From: Chamaea fasciata
Lineage: Eukaryota > Chordata > Aves > Passeriformes > Sylviidae
DNA: 64,000 nt
Assembly: GCA_029207755.1 (NCBI GenBank)
Contig: JARCOQ010000002.1
Coordinates: forward strand, 85,090,087-85,154,086
Direction of reading: 5' to 3'
Part shown: positions 61,625 to 64,000 of the stretch, one piece after another
How the letters are laid out: every line of letters starts with the position of its first letter
How positions within the stretch are numbered: position 1 is the first letter of the stretch
Made by a program: the position numbers and the translations under genes
Notes under the pieces: generated by a model
The model's input: the letters and a program-made list of their open reading frames with translations, nothing else
What the model was told of the DNA's origin: nothing
Database searches by the model: none

Positions 61625-61990
61625 CTGCGTAGGTTCCTGTTTGTCAGATTGAAAGCACCACAAAAGGCTACTGGCGTTTCAGAAGGGATCTGTCACCTTG
61701 CCAGACATTTAAGTGGCAGAAAAACCAGCAGAGGCACTTTCAAGTTTGCGCAGAGAATTCTGAAAGTCTCAATTCGGTTCGACTTGGACAGTGCACCCTA
61801 CGTCTCATCAGATGCCCAGCACGGGGCTACTCTGCCTTCCCAAAGCATGAGTTGCGAGCACTGCCCTGATCCTTTCCCCAAGTGATCCCTGTATCTAACG
61901 CGGAAGGAGTCGGTCAGAGGAGAAAGCACCAGTATCCCCCAGTTGCTAGGTAACAAGCAGGGAGATCCTGACCTGAATTCTTAGCGGAGG
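61625..61990 (-). promoter_or_regulatory. candidate CRACDL promoter and non-coding first exon
   Basis: About ten CpGs cluster between 61748 and 61986 in an otherwise CpG-poor region. GTTGCTAGGTAAC (61942-61954) matches an RFX-type X-box. Leftwards on the CRACDL strand come two strong donors: ACGCAG|GTAAGC with last exon base 61625, and GGATG|GTAAGT with last exon base 61479. These signals are in the right order and orientation for a CRACDL first exon spliced to 45068. No TATA box is seen, and the start site cannot be placed. Confidence 0.35.
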
Positions 61991-63025
61991 CTGATGTTAC
62001 TCAGGAAGCTTAGCTGGGTCCTTCCTGGAAAGGGAGGGCCATGCCAAAAAGTTACTTCTGGCTTTGCAAAGGCCACTGCATGGCACCCAGGACAAAGGGA
62101 CAGCTGCCGAGCTACTTTTATGATAAAAAGGCACCTGTTGTGAAAATAGGAAGCACACATACTAAAATGAAGGGTGACATTTTCTGCTCTTCATGCCAAT
62201 GAAACCAGAAAGTTTCTAACCTTACAATAAGATCTATTTCAAATCTGGTCATTAAATAAAAGAGAAGAAACCACCCACCACGTGCACAGTCTCAACGTTA
62301 ACAAATGCAATGAGAGAATCTTAAGCATATGAAAATTTAAAAAATAATACATAAAAATACAAAAATATACACCATACTATGAAGCATAATCTAAAGCCAA
62401 ACTCAACATAGAAAACTGAAAGGGACCAAATCAGGGAAGTTCATGATGACACAAGAACTCTGCATTTTCTGGCAACGTGAATATTTTAAGTTATTGCCAT
62501 ACCATTGTATTAATTACTCTGTTTAGCTTGCAAATCCCTCAGGATGTATTTTCTAAAAGATGAAAAATAAATGCTGAGCCAGACCTGAAGAGCTGAAGCG
62601 CCTCTGAGTCCCTTGGATGGAGGACACCCGATCCTATCATCCTGTATAGCAAAAGGAAATAATGCCTCCTCATACACAGCATAACACGAATGTCAAAGAC
62701 CCAATTATCTGGAAAAGATGCCTGTTTGCTTTCTACTGGCTCCAAAGAAGATCTTGGCAAAAATGGCATGAAAGCAGTGCTGTGCACACCACATGTGGCA
62801 CAGCTCCCACAGGCTGGAGGGGCCCATGAGGCTGGGAGGGCTGAGGGCTATCGGTGCAGAAACAAGTCTTTTCATTCCAGCTGGCTGCTTCCCCATCACA
62901 TCTGAGCACATTCTCACACGTGAGCAGCTCCCTCATTGCTCAAGTAGATTCTGCCAGGCCCAGACAGGAATATCTGTGAGGACTCCAGCTCAGCCAGGGC
63001 AGTGGCTCCTGTATCGCTGCATGAG

Positions 63026-63071
63026 TTTGCAGTGGGTGTACCTACCTCTCTTTGCAGTGGGTGTACCTACC
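63026..63071. repeat. short direct repeat, 25-bp period
   Basis: TTTGCAGTGGGTGTACCTAC occurs at 63026-63045 and again at 63051-63070, each followed by C. Confidence 0.9.
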
Positions 63072-64000
63072 ACCCGACCACCACACAGGCAACTGCTTTC
63101 TTAAAAAAGGGTCTCAGGGACAGGAGAAGTGGCCAGTCATGTCTAGAGAAGTCCAGCTACGACCTTAAAAGGGAATTACTCCACAATAGCCTTCTATACG
63201 GTAGAAACAAAGCAATGCTTTAATGGAAGGGACAGGCACACAAATGTGTTTGCAGAACACCAGCCCTGCTCAGCTGTGCAATGGCACACCTAATGCTTGC
63301 TCCTAATGCATGTAGTGTAACCCCCAAAAGGCTTTCCTTTCACTGTAGTCAGGTTCAGTGGCCTGATAAATCTGTGTTCAGCACGGGCTCGAGGTCAGGA
63401 AGCAGTGTCTTAGCTACGCTTGAGATCGCTCCCTCTCCATAATGTCCCTATTTATCCAGGGGATCAATCTATCCCTACAGTAGTTATAACTACCCAAAAC
63501 CAGATGAGTATTATGGTGCTTCAAGTACCTTTCTGAACAGGAGCCAAAGCTCATCATATTGATAGGAAAATTATAGTTCTTTCATTCATTTCCCTTTCTC
63601 ATTTTATTGCAGAAACAGGAAGAGCTCAGAGTTAAGTCCTATCCTATAAGCACTTAAATTTCCAGACAAAATAGTTATGGATGTCACAGTCTGAATTCAG
63701 CAGGGTTAAATTAATCCAGGTGCTAAATAGGGTCAAAATATAAAAACCCCTATAAATAACCAATAGACATTTGGAGGAAACATACTGAAAATTTAAGACA
63801 CTAAATATATACTCATCTGCTGCTAAAGAAAAACTGGTCATGTAACAACACAGCACAAATCACAGCTTTGTGCAGCGCAACTGATTTTTAAGCAGTGCAG
63901 ATATTCTGAAACAATTTTCTGATGAGGCTATCTTACAAATACCATCAAGAGGAGGCAAAACAGTGCAGAGAACCTACTCATAGAAATATTTGTGTTTTAG

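Larger units (their letters stand above)
45069..64000. other. upstream non-coding region, probably CRACDL 5'-UTR intron plus upstream DNA
   Basis: The start-codon exon has an acceptor at its 5' end, so transcription begins further right, beyond at least one intron. In about 19 kb I see no certain exon. There are two CR1 copies, microsatellites, a G20 run, a candidate orphan exon (57399-57586), an AT-rich candidate conserved element (58040-58410) and a candidate promoter near 61.5-62.0 kb. Confidence 0.6.

Noticed and set aside
1..64000. Endogenous retrovirus, intact LINE, CRISPR, tRNA or rRNA genes
   Set aside because: None could be recognised; mobile-element traces are limited to short, degraded CR1-type 3' ends.

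Overview
The window is vertebrate nuclear DNA, most likely from a bird. It has long AT-rich introns, GT-AG splice sites, one CpG island, a few degraded CR1 LINE tails of avian type, and a compact intergenic interval. I found no prokaryotic operon, tRNA, rRNA or CRISPR array and no intact mobile element. I also see no sign of an undescribed system; the interest lies in gene structure.

The one protein-coding gene that can be read completely is CRACDL (KIAA1211L), the CRACD-like actin-capping-regulator paralogue, on the minus strand. Ten coding exons run from the start codon at 45058-45056 to the stop at 19758-19756. All splice phases agree and the CDS totals 2895 nt (964 codons plus stop), close to the roughly 960 residues I recall for human CRACDL. 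The exons carry a basic N-terminal patch, the LSHDSIFI and GPPPP blocks, an LDNSAAKHK block, one 1579-nt exon encoding a mostly disordered region, and a C-terminus ending in PQIIK. One 69-nt exon resembles a segment of the paralogue CRACD that I do not recall in human CRACDL.

Layout. 1-2850: non-coding, probably intron 1 of the next gene, read leftwards. 2860-4290: CpG-island promoter with two strong minus-strand splice donors, and CCAAT and TATA elements facing right. By human gene order (MGAT4A, then CRACDL, both on the same strand) this is most likely the MGAT4A promoter, but no MGAT4A coding exon lies in the window. 4300-19500: intergenic, with CR1 remnants. 19500-45068: CRACDL 3' UTR, coding exons and introns. 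45069-64000: upstream non-coding DNA, probably the large 5'-UTR intron of CRACDL. Near 61.5-62.0 kb there is a CpG cluster, an RFX-type X-box and two strong minus-strand donors, which could be a CRACDL promoter and first exon.

The two genes are arranged head-to-tail. CRACD-family proteins act on the actin cytoskeleton; MGAT4A is a Golgi N-glycan branching enzyme. Nothing in the sequence suggests a functional link between them.
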